Assembly: GCF_014643835.1 (NCBI RefSeq)
Contig: NZ_BMKD01000003.1
Coordinates: forward strand, 558,001 to 622,000
DNA from: Mucilaginibacter rubeus
GTDB lineage: Bacteria > Bacteroidota > Bacteroidia > Sphingobacteriales > Sphingobacteriaceae
Direction of reading: 5' to 3'
Length of the DNA: 64,000 nucleotides
Part shown: piece after piece, positions 52,901 to 60,898 of the stretch
Numbering within the stretch: the stretch's first letter is position 1
Layout: each line of letters opens with the position of its first letter
Position numbers and translations under genes: made by a program
Notes under the pieces: model-generated
Databases searched by the model: none
What the model saw: the letters and a program-made list of their open reading frames with translations, nothing else
What the model was told of the DNA's origin: nothing

Positions 52901-53041
52901 CAGGTTCACGAACTGGGGGTGTACGATTTTCTGCTGCTTTATTATAAAACAGTTTTGCAAAACAAAGAAACGGGTTACAACAATAAATACATTGCCGGGG
53001 TTGTAAATGAGTACATGGCAGGCAGGCCATATCTTCAATAA
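49928..53041 (+). CDS. LanB2: divergent full-length lanthipeptide dehydratase (1037 aa)
   Basis: The SpaB_C elimination part (FFPGDEWLYVKLYCG, HIRFRV with R788/R790, YERELERYG with E830/R833) is clear. Two key places differ from LanB1. The N-terminal motif NR-ATPFGLFAG reads NRSATGTNPSGLFAG (81-96) with a 3-residue insertion. The HM..NR motif near the end reads IQMSMNR (Gln980), so the catalytic His is replaced. It could glutamylate only, act as a recognition partner, or be inactive. The likely operon partner is the 49697 peptide. A terminator follows at 53096. Confidence 0.9.
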   Translation: MKTAKLSEQYKFSSGLMFRFPAFDCVETVDKETIRAFTKDELFMQALWLTSKNLYEAVLHIDDITDAKKLEKLEITLAKFINRSATGTNPSGLFAGCAPVTWGNTSDLQLGNAYQHVRLNVAAAVNLNGQILNNRVIRTLLSYKVNKTMYTLNGTYLKIDRQTVNRCKYKASPVKISDDLRVVIGFCENARTYNSICLFITQKLGKTPECAAAFLDQLIKNQVLWSELEPCIESGEYLDQAIGIFTRLAYQSAQAQNYLSKLKTVKQVLTGTDNVITKNNKVAMILKDLPGDASQGTLLQVDYFRQADSATLDKAYADKLLDAIDLLNRITPRHQSKNLETFIKRFRDRYHEREILLTEALDPEKGIGYAINCYTEPSGFAADKEDLQYTSAVKWLIGQIVNNPGQEIIHLQKSQFDGVKAYDDELPPSFSVMFRISGHDEPLLYLEHCGWPAGTSMFGRLANAERNFGQILDEIAETETRIYEPAIVAEIVHTPDDYLGSFTSAPYRDYRFQTPVNTGDQEVNITDLLVSVKGNNVVLRSAKLGKRIIPRLNTAYNYGMTALPMYRFLADLQCQDSKYELGFNLDILPKLGVTKTPRVVYEGVILALKTWYITNADLQQLLKELAVDYNEAWAKFVKYWDLPEAFVFTDIDSELVVHTNSRLEVAAWLSSCKKKNEIILKEYIGERDNIMLKKKDEKLIGNQFVAVLKRGEKIAGKYTGMGPLSTNAAKRQFFPGDEWLYVKLYCGIETAEHVIGNELIQLSKKLYHEDLIDQWFYVRYADPEPHIRFRVHLASVFALGRVIQNINNCFSASIKSKQIWKVQFDTYERELERYGEASIELVEQLFFNDSLAIASLISRADVTENFEEVRWLWGLLSIDRLLNDFDFQIEQKNELMKLLVASSYPGVNYDNLLSKQLTFKYRHYRNKIEGLFPEGAAVAGNDLLRYRSLNNRPAALLLAELISSGTVPQDLNLLVISLIQMSMNRLFKTSQQVHELGVYDFLLLYYKTVLQNKETGYNNKYIAGVVNEYMAGRPYLQ

Positions 53042-53095
53042 TTAATAGCTAAGCGCTCCGAAATAATATTTTAACCTTCCCTACACAAATCTATT

Positions 53096-53130
53096 AAGTC
53101 TTCTGCTAACGCGGAAGGCTTTTTGTTTTA
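53096..53130 (+). terminator. Rho-independent terminator of the LanB2 operon
   Basis: AAGTCTTC (53096-53103) pairs with GAAGGCTT (53114-53121), with one G-U pair, followed by a T run. Confidence 0.75.
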
Positions 53131-53252
53131 TACAGGTGTTTCGGTCATTATTTTCTTAATAAAAGTTTAACAGAAATTCCCGTGGCTCACCAATATTATA
53201 AATGTATTTTTAACCCTCAAATTGCCTGAACCCGGGAGGCAGCTTTTATATT

Positions 53253-54155
53253 ATGGAAAGAAGATCAGCATTAAAAAATATAGGCGGCCTGCTTCTGGCA
53301 CCTTCATTAGCACTCGGCAATACAACACCGGCTGCAAAGCCATCATTGCGAATAGCCCACATTACCGATGTGCACCTGAAGGATAAGTTTGATGCCCCTG
53401 CCAGGTTTACCAGGTGCCTTCACCACCTGCAGCAACAAACGCCAAAGGTTGATATGGTATTAAATGGCGGCGACATTGTTTTTGATATGAACAAGGAAAA
53501 CATCAGTACCATCAATGATCAATGGAAGCTGGTGCAAAACATCATGAAAAACGAATGCAGTTTGCCCGTTCATTATTGTTTGGGCAACCACGATATCTGG
53601 TGGTACGAGGACGACAAGGGTCAGGCCATCTACGGAAAAAAATACGCACTGGATAAACTGCAGCTTGTAAAGCCTTATTACAGCATGGAAAAAAACGGCT
53701 GGAAGATCATTGTGCTGGACAGTGTGCACTTAGATATTGATAATACCTGGTATATAGGTAAGCTGGGCGATGAACAGCTTAACTGGCTCAGCGATGAGCT
53801 GAAAGCTACGGACGCCAATATGCCGGTAATGGTCATGTCGCACATACCGATATTGACGGCTTTACTGATGATAGAGGATGATATTGTAAACAAGTGGACA
53901 ATGCTTGGCGGCGATATGCATACCGATACTGCTAAGATCATTAACCTGTTTTACCAGCACCCCAATGTAAAACTATGTGTGAGCGGTCACTTGCATATGC
54001 GCGATAAAGTAGTTTATAACAATGTTACTTACCTGTGCAACGGCGCCGTTTCCGGTGCCTGGTGGGAGGGGAACCGCCGGGAAACAGCCCCCGGCTATGG
54101 TTTGATAGACCTGTATGCCGATGGTACTTTTGAAGAAAAATACGTGAATTATTAA
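53253..54155 (+). CDS. Tat-exported calcineurin-like metallophosphoesterase
   Basis: This 300-aa protein starts with a twin-arginine signal (RRSALKNIGGLLLAPSLAL). Metal-binding motifs are in order: ITDVHLKD (D-x-H), LNGGDIVFD (GGD), LGNHDIWW (GNHD), SHIPIL (H), and VSGHLHMRD (GHxH). This fits a purple-acid/Mre11-like phosphodiesterase active in the periplasm. It is not obviously linked to the LanB operon, as a terminator separates them. Confidence 0.9.
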   Translation: MERRSALKNIGGLLLAPSLALGNTTPAAKPSLRIAHITDVHLKDKFDAPARFTRCLHHLQQQTPKVDMVLNGGDIVFDMNKENISTINDQWKLVQNIMKNECSLPVHYCLGNHDIWWYEDDKGQAIYGKKYALDKLQLVKPYYSMEKNGWKIIVLDSVHLDIDNTWYIGKLGDEQLNWLSDELKATDANMPVMVMSHIPILTALLMIEDDIVNKWTMLGGDMHTDTAKIINLFYQHPNVKLCVSGHLHMRDKVVYNNVTYLCNGAVSGAWWEGNRRETAPGYGLIDLYADGTFEEKYVNY

Positions 54156-54216
54156 AGTATAAAAAAGGGCAGGCTAAATCAAATAGTCTGCCCCATGGCA
54201 TATATATGTTGGTTGT

Positions 54217-57200
54217 TTAGAGCTGGAGAATACTTTTAAACTTTTCGGCATAGTCATTAAGCTGTGTAATTATTTGACCGCTTAGTTCTTTTTGGTTGCC
54301 GTTTTGAGTAATGGCTGCCATATTATTGAGAAGTTGCATACTGATCTGCACATCGCGCGGACTTAACCGGCCTGTATCTTTTTGCAACTGATGGTAGTTA
54401 TAATCAAGCTTATCGGTTAGGTAGCTATTAACACTTTTAATGAGTTTATTGCCCAGCTTGGCATAGTCCAACTTATACGAGGTATCGGCCATTGTTATTT
54501 TGCCTTGTGCGGTCATGAAATTGGGGTTGATATCAGGCATCACCTCTTCATATTTGTGCAGGGTATTAAGTGCCAGGTTACGATGGCCTTCTTTCAGTAA
54601 TGTCGCCGACAGATCAGAAAAAGCAGACACCATTTGCGGAAAAAACATGGTTGTTGATTGCTGATCAAGGTATTTGGCTGTTTTGAAATTGCCGAACTTA
54701 AACTTATCCATCATGTTGCTGTACATCACCAGGCTGTTGATCTTTGAAAGCTGATCTCTTAACGATGAATCAGTTTTGAAAGGCAACAGGCGATAGGTAA
54801 AACCTTCCTGGTACAAATATGGCTGTAAGCCAACCATGCTTGTTTGCCCAATAGATGTAGTGAAACAAATTGGCCGTTTCCAGTCGTTATGGGCAAGTAT
54901 ATCTATCATGGCAAGGTTTTCTTTAGTGATATAATTAGGCGGGAATTTCCATTTCATAGTATCTGTTAACATACCCTTTTGCTCAGGCGTAATAACTTTA
55001 TTTTTCATTACATCATCGGCGTTAACTGCCAGCTTGAAGTTTTTGGTAGGCAGGTAGTTTTCGGTAGTGCCATTGGTATATTCAACGTGCGTACGTTTAT
55101 CATCCGAGGTGATAAAGTCAAATATATCTTTTACATCAACATAGCCCGGTATTTTGGCATCATTATACCTGATCACATCACGGGTACCCAGCTTGTATTT
55201 ATCAAAGCTCATGGTAATGGGCAGCGCGTCGGCCTGGTTTATTTTGCGCTGCATTTGCCTTACCGACCAGTCGGCACTCAACAGGCTCAGATTTACAATA
55301 CGTACATCCGGCCTGATGTTTTCCACCTCCTGATCATACCACAGTGAGTAAGTATCATTATCGCCCAGGTCAAATAAAATAGCATTTTTAGGGCAGGACA
55401 TGAGGTAATTGTAAGCCATATCATGCGCCGCCATTTTGGTTGAGCGGTCGTGGTTTTTCCATTCTTTACTTGCCAGCAAAACAGGGCCAACAATAGTACA
55501 AATAACCATAGCCCCAATGGTGGCAAACCGCGGACTGATCTTTTTAGGTATTATGTCAATCAGTGCTATCAATCCTAAACCAATCCAAATGGCAAATGCA
55601 TAAAATGAGCCAACGTATGAGTAATCACGCTCGCGCGGCTGTACAGATGGCTGGTTAACATATAATACTATAGCCAACCCGGTGAAAAAGAATAGCAACG
55701 TTATGACCAGAGCATCTTTCTTCCGTTTTTTGAAGTGATAAAACATGCCAAACAAGCCTACTACTAAAGGCAGTGCATAAAGGGGCGTATAGGTAACATT
55801 ATTCAATACAAACTTAGGCGTATTGGAGGCGTTGTTGAACAAGCCCGACGTCCAGTTACCGCCGATGCCATTCATGTTGGTCTGCCCTTCCATATCATCA
55901 TCGTTGTAGCGGCCAACAAAGTTCCACATAAAATAACGCCAGTACATCTGGTACATTTGCCAGCTGAACATCCACCTTAAATTATCCGAAAAGGTAGGCG
56001 TGGCATTATCGCTCAACTGCAGCCAGTCGCGGTAAAACTGCACGTCCTGGGCATAGGTGGTATTCTCCTCTGTCGACCACATGCGGGGCAGAATGCTGGT
56101 GTGGTCATAAACATAATTAGGCTTATTATAGGCTACCTCGTATTTGCTGTTTCCTTTACGATAAAGCGGTGTGCCATCTGTAACATCTGTTATTTTAGCA
56201 TCAAAGTATGGGCCCTTAAGTAAGGGAGTTTCGCCGTATTGGGTACGGTTAAGGTACTCATACATCGTAAACGCGTCGCTGGGGTGGGAGTTGTTAAGAT
56301 TGGTACCTGCCGAAGCCCTGATAGGGATATAAACAAAAGAACTGTAACCAAAGTAAACAAACACAATGCAAAGCAGGCCTATATTTAAAAGATGTTTCTG
56401 CTTGCGGATGCTGTACCGGATCCCGGCGATAAGCAAGCCGATGATCAGCAAAAAAAAGAACAAAACGCCGCTGCCAAAACCAAGTCCAAGACTGTTTACA
56501 AAAAACAGATCGAACCGGGCCGCGAGACCAATGGTATATCCCCTTATCCCGAACTGAACGAAGGCCAGGATCAGGATGCTCACGGCAAATGCTATCAGAC
56601 CGCTTTTAATATTGATGTTTTTATGCCTGCGGAAATAATAAACCATTACCAAAGCCGGTATGGTTAATAAATTGAGCAGATGTATGCCGATAGAAAGGCC
56701 GATTACATAAGCTATAAAAACCAGCCACCTGTCGGCTCGCGGCTCATCGGCAACGGCATCCCATTTTAAAATAGCCCAGAATACTATAGCTGTACATAAC
56801 GATGCCCAGGCAAAAACAATGGTTTCAACCGCCGAAAACCAAAAGGTATCGGTAAAGGTAAATGCAAGGGCGCCGGTTAGCCCGGCACCCATTATTTGTA
56901 AGGTTTGGGTTGTATTAACAGGAGTATTTTTTATAGCAAGCAGTTTTTTGGCGAGGGCGGTTATGCTCCAGAATAGAAACATAATGGTAGCCCCGCTGGC
57001 CAGTGCCGAACCAAGGTTGGTGAAATAGGCAACTTTTGTCCTGTCGCCCAGTGAGAGCAGGGAAAAAGCTTTACCTATCATGGCAAAAAGCGGGTAGCCC
57101 GGTTGGTGTGATACCTGGAGTTTGTAGGCACAGGAAATGAATTCGCCGCAGTCCCAAAAACTTACAGAGGGTTCTAAAGTAAGGATGTAAGTTAAGGATG

Positions 57201-57252
57201 CAAGGGTAAAACAAAGCCAGCCCAAAAGGTTGTTGATCTTGTTGTAGCTCAT
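54217..57252 (-). CDS. DUF2723-family membrane protein (GT117-like)
   Basis: This 1011-aa protein has an N-terminal PMT-like domain with the conserved EPSVSFWDCGEFISCAYKL, about 12 membrane segments through residue 620, and then a soluble Thr/Asn-rich domain (about 620-1011). The family is named glycosyltransferase 117-like. It is involved in surface glycan or protein glycosylation, from general knowledge. The TM-rich gene is single and well conserved in Bacteroidota. Confidence 0.88.
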   Translation of the reverse strand: MSYNKINNLLGWLCFTLASLTYILTLEPSVSFWDCGEFISCAYKLQVSHQPGYPLFAMIGKAFSLLSLGDRTKVAYFTNLGSALASGATIMFLFWSITALAKKLLAIKNTPVNTTQTLQIMGAGLTGALAFTFTDTFWFSAVETIVFAWASLCTAIVFWAILKWDAVADEPRADRWLVFIAYVIGLSIGIHLLNLLTIPALVMVYYFRRHKNINIKSGLIAFAVSILILAFVQFGIRGYTIGLAARFDLFFVNSLGLGFGSGVLFFFLLIIGLLIAGIRYSIRKQKHLLNIGLLCIVFVYFGYSSFVYIPIRASAGTNLNNSHPSDAFTMYEYLNRTQYGETPLLKGPYFDAKITDVTDGTPLYRKGNSKYEVAYNKPNYVYDHTSILPRMWSTEENTTYAQDVQFYRDWLQLSDNATPTFSDNLRWMFSWQMYQMYWRYFMWNFVGRYNDDDMEGQTNMNGIGGNWTSGLFNNASNTPKFVLNNVTYTPLYALPLVVGLFGMFYHFKKRKKDALVITLLFFFTGLAIVLYVNQPSVQPRERDYSYVGSFYAFAIWIGLGLIALIDIIPKKISPRFATIGAMVICTIVGPVLLASKEWKNHDRSTKMAAHDMAYNYLMSCPKNAILFDLGDNDTYSLWYDQEVENIRPDVRIVNLSLLSADWSVRQMQRKINQADALPITMSFDKYKLGTRDVIRYNDAKIPGYVDVKDIFDFITSDDKRTHVEYTNGTTENYLPTKNFKLAVNADDVMKNKVITPEQKGMLTDTMKWKFPPNYITKENLAMIDILAHNDWKRPICFTTSIGQTSMVGLQPYLYQEGFTYRLLPFKTDSSLRDQLSKINSLVMYSNMMDKFKFGNFKTAKYLDQQSTTMFFPQMVSAFSDLSATLLKEGHRNLALNTLHKYEEVMPDINPNFMTAQGKITMADTSYKLDYAKLGNKLIKSVNSYLTDKLDYNYHQLQKDTGRLSPRDVQISMQLLNNMAAITQNGNQKELSGQIITQLNDYAEKFKSILQL

Positions 57253-57340
57253 GATAAAGTGTAAAGTTTTTTCAAATAGTTAATACCAAATTAGGGCTTA
57301 AAATTGGTAACGTATTGAAATTTAACACTTTTAACATTTG

Positions 57341-57367
57341 TTAACACTTGGAGCCTTGAAGTGTTAA
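57341..57367. terminator. Palindromic hairpin between DUF2723 and TA genes
   Basis: TTAACACTT (57341-57349) pairs perfectly with AAGTGTTAA (57359-57367). Additional TTAACA words occur at 57322 and 57331. It may terminate TA transcription or be an operator. Confidence 0.45.
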
Positions 57368-57374
57368 ATGGTTG

Positions 57375-57656
57375 TTAAAACAGATCGGAGTGGCTTCCTG
57401 TTCGCACTAATTCTAAAAGATTGATCTGTTCATTCTCATCCCAGATAAGCAGGAGATCGGGTTTTACATGACATTCCCAATAGCCTTTGTAGCTACCACT
57501 TAACTTATGGGCTTTATGTTTTTTGTCGAGGCCCACATGACCTTTGTTGGCGAGTATGGTAATTACGTTCTGCAACAGCTGAAAATCGTTAAGCGAACGC
57601 TTTTTAAGTAATTTTAAATCTTTGAGGAATTTGGTTGAGGTGACGATCTCGAACAT
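57375..57656 (-). CDS. YafQ/RelE-family toxin (mRNA interferase)
   Basis: This protein of about 93 aa ends with HKLSGSYKGYWECHVKPDLL and IWDENEQINLLELVRTGSHS. This is the YafQ pattern (H..L.G.....G..ECH..PD.LLIW....L.R.GSH). The predicted RNase site includes the two His and the C-terminal His-Ser-Asp. The first two residues before MFEIV may be extra. It is coupled to the antitoxin (stop near 57664). Confidence 0.9.
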   Translation of the reverse strand: MFEIVTSTKFLKDLKLLKKRSLNDFQLLQNVITILANKGHVGLDKKHKAHKLSGSYKGYWECHVKPDLLLIWDENEQINLLELVRTGSHSDLF

Positions 57657-57663
57657 GATCAAA

Positions 57664-57861
57664 TTAGATACTTTTGAACAGTTCGTCTACACTTTTGAAT
57701 TTTTTGCCTTTGCCTGCTTTTAACTCGTCCATAGCGGCAATAGTTTCGGCATTAGGTGTTTTGTTCTCTTTTTTTACTTTAATAGTTACACCCAATTCTT
57801 TCAGGATATCCTTAACCAAACGTGTTTTATTATCAGGAACAATTATCTCGAGTGTTTGCAT
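57664..57861 (-). CDS. Antitoxin for the YafQ-type toxin
   Basis: This 65-aa protein has a short N-terminal strand (QTLEIIVPDNK) and a C-terminal basic helix (AGKGKKFKSVDELFKSI) that fits the toxin-binding end of a small antitoxin. The start at 57861 follows a TATTTTTG -7 box by 3 bases. The upstream TTG (57867) belongs to the -7 box and is rejected as start. Confidence 0.8.
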   Translation of the reverse strand: MQTLEIIVPDNKTRLVKDILKELGVTIKVKKENKTPNAETIAAMDELKAGKGKKFKSVDELFKSI

Positions 57862-57864
57862 ACA

Positions 57865-57872
57865 CAAAAATA
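57865..57872 (-). promoter_or_regulatory. -7 box of the YafQ TA operon
   Basis: On the minus strand TATTTTTG matches TAnnTTTG and lies 3 bases before the ATG at 57861, implying a leaderless transcript. Confidence 0.55.
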
Positions 57873-58045
57873 ATCAATAATCTGCTTAATTAATAGGCTT
57901 GTGCTGTTGTTTATCGCAGATGTTAAGCTGTTGTTTTATAGTTTTTTAATTGATGAAAGAAATGCTGACGCCATTAAAACAAACCCTTCCCCCCAATATG
58001 CGTTAAGCATAGGTGGTTTTATGCGGAAGCTAAACGATTTGTTTT

Positions 58046-58831
58046 ATGAAGATTGAAAAGTTTTATGAACAGGTATACATTTGGGTGATCCGTTATGCAC
58101 CCAGTTTTTTGATTGGGCTGGTGGTTTTATTCATCGGCCTTTGGCTCATTAACCTGCTGCTGAAATGGTGGCAGGCCCATATGCAAAAAAAGGAAATAGA
58201 CCCAACCATAAAGCCGTTTTTGCAAAGTCTTGTAGGAGTGGTATTGCGTGTGTTGCTCATTTTAGGAGTTGTGCAGATCATGGGTGTGCCTATCACTTTG
58301 TTCACTGCACTCGTGGGTGCTTTTGGTGTAGCCGCTGGTTTAGCCCTTTCGGGTACATTACAAAATTTTGCAAGCGGTGTGCTGATACTGCTGCTCAAGC
58401 CCTTTGTTGTGGGCGATAATATCATAGCTCAAGGCCTTGAAGGAACGGTTATCGCTATCCAGATCTTTTATACCATTGTTAAAACCTTTGATAACCGGAT
58501 AGTTATTATGCCTAACAGCAAGCTCTCAAACGAAGTGATTATTAACATCAGCAGGGAAGGCACCCGCAGGCTTGATATCGAGCTGAAGTTTACCAATAAT
58601 ATTGATTTTAATGAGGTGAAGTCGGTCATTAACTCTTCTATCGATAAATCAAAAAATATATTGGAAACTCCGGACAGGAGGATAGGTATTGCCGGTTTAG
58701 ATCCTGATGGTTATCGTGTAGGAGTTAATGTTTGGGTTCATGCCCATGGTTTCCAGGATACCAAACTGGCTGTACAGGAAAACATTTTGCAGGACTTGAA
58801 AGCTTCCGGGGTTAAAATACCAGGTTTATAA
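58046..58831 (+). CDS. mscS: Small-conductance mechanosensitive channel (MscS)
   Basis: This 261-aa protein has three membrane helices (PSFLIGLVVLFIGLWLINLL, FLQSLVGVVLRVLLILGVVQ, and the pore helix LFTALVGAFGVAAGLALSGT) and the conserved GVAAGLALSGTLQNFASG. A cytoplasmic beta domain with MPNSKLSNEVIINIS follows. It opens on hypo-osmotic shock. It is in operon with pyrophosphatase, 11 bases apart. Confidence 0.95.
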   Translation: MKIEKFYEQVYIWVIRYAPSFLIGLVVLFIGLWLINLLLKWWQAHMQKKEIDPTIKPFLQSLVGVVLRVLLILGVVQIMGVPITLFTALVGAFGVAAGLALSGTLQNFASGVLILLLKPFVVGDNIIAQGLEGTVIAIQIFYTIVKTFDNRIVIMPNSKLSNEVIINISREGTRRLDIELKFTNNIDFNEVKSVINSSIDKSKNILETPDRRIGIAGLDPDGYRVGVNVWVHAHGFQDTKLAVQENILQDLKASGVKIPGL

Positions 58832-58842
58832 AACATGTACGC

Positions 58843-59346
58843 ATGGATAATTTAGAAAATAAGATCACGGTGATTGTTGAAACGCCTAAAGGCTGCGGCC
58901 ATAAGTATGATTATGATGCCGCCACCAATCAGTTCAGGCTTAAAAAACTATTGCCGGCCGGTATGGTTTTTCCTTTTGATTTTGGTTTTATACCCGATAC
59001 AGTTGGGGGCGACGGCGATCCCTTGGATGTGCTGGTCATATCTGAGATCAGTACTTTTCCGGGCTGTGTGATAGATTGCCGGCTGATAGGAGCTTTTAAG
59101 GTAGAGCAAGCCGGTCCGGATGGGAAACGCTACCGGAACGACAGGTTGCTGGCAGTGCCGGTAGTATCAAAAATTTTTACCGGTTTGTATGATGCCGCAC
59201 AACTGCCGCACAGCCTTACCGACCAGATAGAGGCTTTTTTTATAAACTACAACCGCCTCGAATCTAAAGAATTTAATTTAATGGAACGCCTTGGTGCAGA
59301 AGGAGCTATGGAACTTCTTAATAATGCAACTACCGGTAATGGATAG
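58843..59346 (+). CDS. ppa: Inorganic pyrophosphatase, family I
   Basis: This 167-aa protein has the family I active site: KYDYDAATNQFRLKKLLPAG, FDFGFIPDT, and GDGDPLDVLVI with its Asp cluster. It hydrolyses PPi to phosphate. It is coupled to MscS. Confidence 0.95.
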   Translation: MDNLENKITVIVETPKGCGHKYDYDAATNQFRLKKLLPAGMVFPFDFGFIPDTVGGDGDPLDVLVISEISTFPGCVIDCRLIGAFKVEQAGPDGKRYRNDRLLAVPVVSKIFTGLYDAAQLPHSLTDQIEAFFINYNRLESKEFNLMERLGAEGAMELLNNATTGNG

Positions 59347-59426
59347 TTCGGGCTAATTTTATAAAACCCAATTACTGTTTGCTTGTAGTAACTATATAAA
59401 CATTGTTGAATTTAAATATAGCTACT

Positions 59427-59609
59427 ATGAAAGGTCAACAGCATTTTAAGAATAACACCGATGCACAGGGCAAACCAACTGCCGATCGTGCCTTTGCTAA
59501 CCAAAATGATGCCCAAAAGCAAAAAGGTATCAGTAATGCGGGCGGGCAGCGATCCGATCAAACATCAAGCCGGGATAGCGCTCATCGCCCCGAGAAGAAA
59601 AAAGCATAA
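59427..59609 (+). CDS. Hydrophilic small protein (60 aa)
   Basis: Starting at 59427 (MKGQQHFKN) it is Gln/Asn/Lys-rich (TADRAFANQNDAQKQKGISN) and ends RPEKKKA. It resembles intrinsically disordered stress-type proteins. No family. A terminator hairpin follows at 59633. Confidence 0.55.
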   Translation: MKGQQHFKNNTDAQGKPTADRAFANQNDAQKQKGISNAGGQRSDQTSSRDSAHRPEKKKA

Positions 59610-59632
59610 TGTTATTGTTTATAAAAGCGCTT

Positions 59633-59657
59633 TTGCTTACCAGGCAAAGGCGCTTTG
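59633..59657 (+). terminator. Terminator-like hairpin after the 60-aa gene
   Basis: AAAGCGC (59634-59640) pairs with GCGCTTT (59650-59656), and inner TTTGC/GCAAA pairs extend the stem. The T-run is weak. Confidence 0.65.
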
Positions 59658-59689
59658 TGCTTCTAAATTCTGAAGAGCTATTTACTACA

Positions 59690-60091
59690 TTATAATGAAA
59701 CTGCCATTGTTTTTTTGGCATCGGCTTCAGCCCGGCTCATTTGTTTAATATGTTCACGATGGTTCATGCCCCATTCGCGCAATTCTGAAACAACCTTACC
59801 AAGCGTATCAGCATATTCGGTACGTTCATAAATTACAGTTACCGGTGTGGTATCATAAACCGTCCGTTTAACAAAGCCATTTAGTTCAAGCTCCCTTAAC
59901 TCTTTCGAAAGTATTTTAGGCGTGATGCTTTCCAGATCGCGCTGAAGTTCCTTAAACCGTTTAGGGCCGGTCATCAGGCTTACCAGCATCGGCAGCTTCC
60001 ATTTACCGTTTACTACATAAAGCGTATCGCGTACTGCGGTTACAGAAGCTTTGCAGGTCTCTTTATTGTGAATGATTTGTTCGTTATTCAT
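59690..60091 (-). CDS. HxlR-family transcriptional regulator
   Basis: This 133-aa protein has the HxlR signature (VVNGKWKLPMLVSLMTGPKRF, LESITPKILSKELRELELNG, and YERTEYADTLGKVVSELREWG). It represses a divergent DoxX-like gene through the operator at 60116-60129. Redox or aldehyde stress is a common signal for this family. Confidence 0.9.
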   Translation of the reverse strand: MNNEQIIHNKETCKASVTAVRDTLYVVNGKWKLPMLVSLMTGPKRFKELQRDLESITPKILSKELRELELNGFVKRTVYDTTPVTVIYERTEYADTLGKVVSELREWGMNHREHIKQMSRAEADAKKTMAVSL

Positions 60092-60115
60092 ACTTGCTAT
60101 CCTTAACGATACCGG

Positions 60116-60129
60116 TATCCTTTAGGATA
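60116..60129. promoter_or_regulatory. HxlR operator palindrome
   Basis: TATCCT-TT-AGGATA is a perfect 6+6 palindrome in the 92-base divergent spacer; a half-site TATCCT recurs at 60099. Confidence 0.65.
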
Positions 60130-60183
60130 GTAGTATCTTTTTAATAGCAAAGGTAGCTAAGTTTGCGGCAAATAATTCATTAA

Positions 60184-60543
60184 ATGAAAGCAACTAAAAT
60201 TTTTTACTGGATACTGACCGCTATTGTAGCATTGATGATGGCTTTTTCATGCTATTCATACTTAACAAAGCCCGAAATGGCTGCAGCTTTTCATCATTTA
60301 GGCTTCCCCGATTACTTCAGGATTGAACTGGCAATAGCCAAGGTTATCGGTGCAATATTACTATTGGTACCAGTGCCTGCCAGGCTAAAAGAGTGGACTT
60401 ATGCAGGATTTACTTTTGTATTTGTTTCGGCGTTTATAGCACATAGTGCATCAGGTGATCCGGTAGCAAACCGTGTGATGCCGTTGGTGTTTCTGGCGAT
60501 TTTGGGAGGATCGTATGTGTTGTACTATAAGAAGCAGAATTAA
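60184..60543 (+). CDS. DoxX-like membrane protein
   Basis: This 119-aa protein has four hydrophobic helices. The conserved HHLGFPDYFRIELAIAKVIG, and LLLVPVPARLKEWTYAGFTF are typical DoxX segments. It is divergent from HxlR and probably repressed by it. Confidence 0.85.
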   Translation: MKATKIFYWILTAIVALMMAFSCYSYLTKPEMAAAFHHLGFPDYFRIELAIAKVIGAILLLVPVPARLKEWTYAGFTFVFVSAFIAHSASGDPVANRVMPLVFLAILGGSYVLYYKKQN

Positions 60544-60613
60544 GTAAATAATATTGTCAATATTAGATAGAAGTATTTTTAGAAGACTTTTCCAAACAAA
60601 TTGATCTGCTTAG

Positions 60614-60817
60614 CTATTGCAATTTTCTTCTAAAAATAATTTTCTCTATTTTGGTTGGAAAGGTTTTGCCTGATGAAATAAAATATAATCGCCTCAAGCG
60701 AACTACTTCCGCCAGTCGTTCCGAAGGGCTTTTGCTGAGCCAAAATTCCACATCCAGCGTATCTTCATCTTCTTTATGAACATGGCTGGCAGCTAAGGCA
60801 ATTTTTCTTTTGTACAA
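60614..60817 (-). CDS. Small hypothetical protein (67 aa)
   Basis: The frame carries VEFWLSKSPSERLAEVVRLR, a short motif common in small Bacteroidota proteins linked to nucleotidyltransferase (AbiEii-like) genes. No partner is adjacent. The start is TTG at 60817. The 3' end overlaps an inverted repeat (60575-60586 with 60626-60637). Confidence 0.5.
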   Translation of the reverse strand: MYKRKIALAASHVHKEDEDTLDVEFWLSKSPSERLAEVVRLRRLYFISSGKTFPTKIEKIIFRRKLQ

Positions 60818-60898
60818 CGTTTGTTCTTGTTTTTAACATCAATATACATATTTATTGCGTGTTAGAAAAGAGATATTGACTGGTTATTTTATTTAGTG

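Noticed and set aside
53253-54155. Metallophosphoesterase as a maturation enzyme of the LanB cluster
   Set aside because: A terminator lies between, and the Tat signal with calcineurin-like motifs has no link to peptide maturation.
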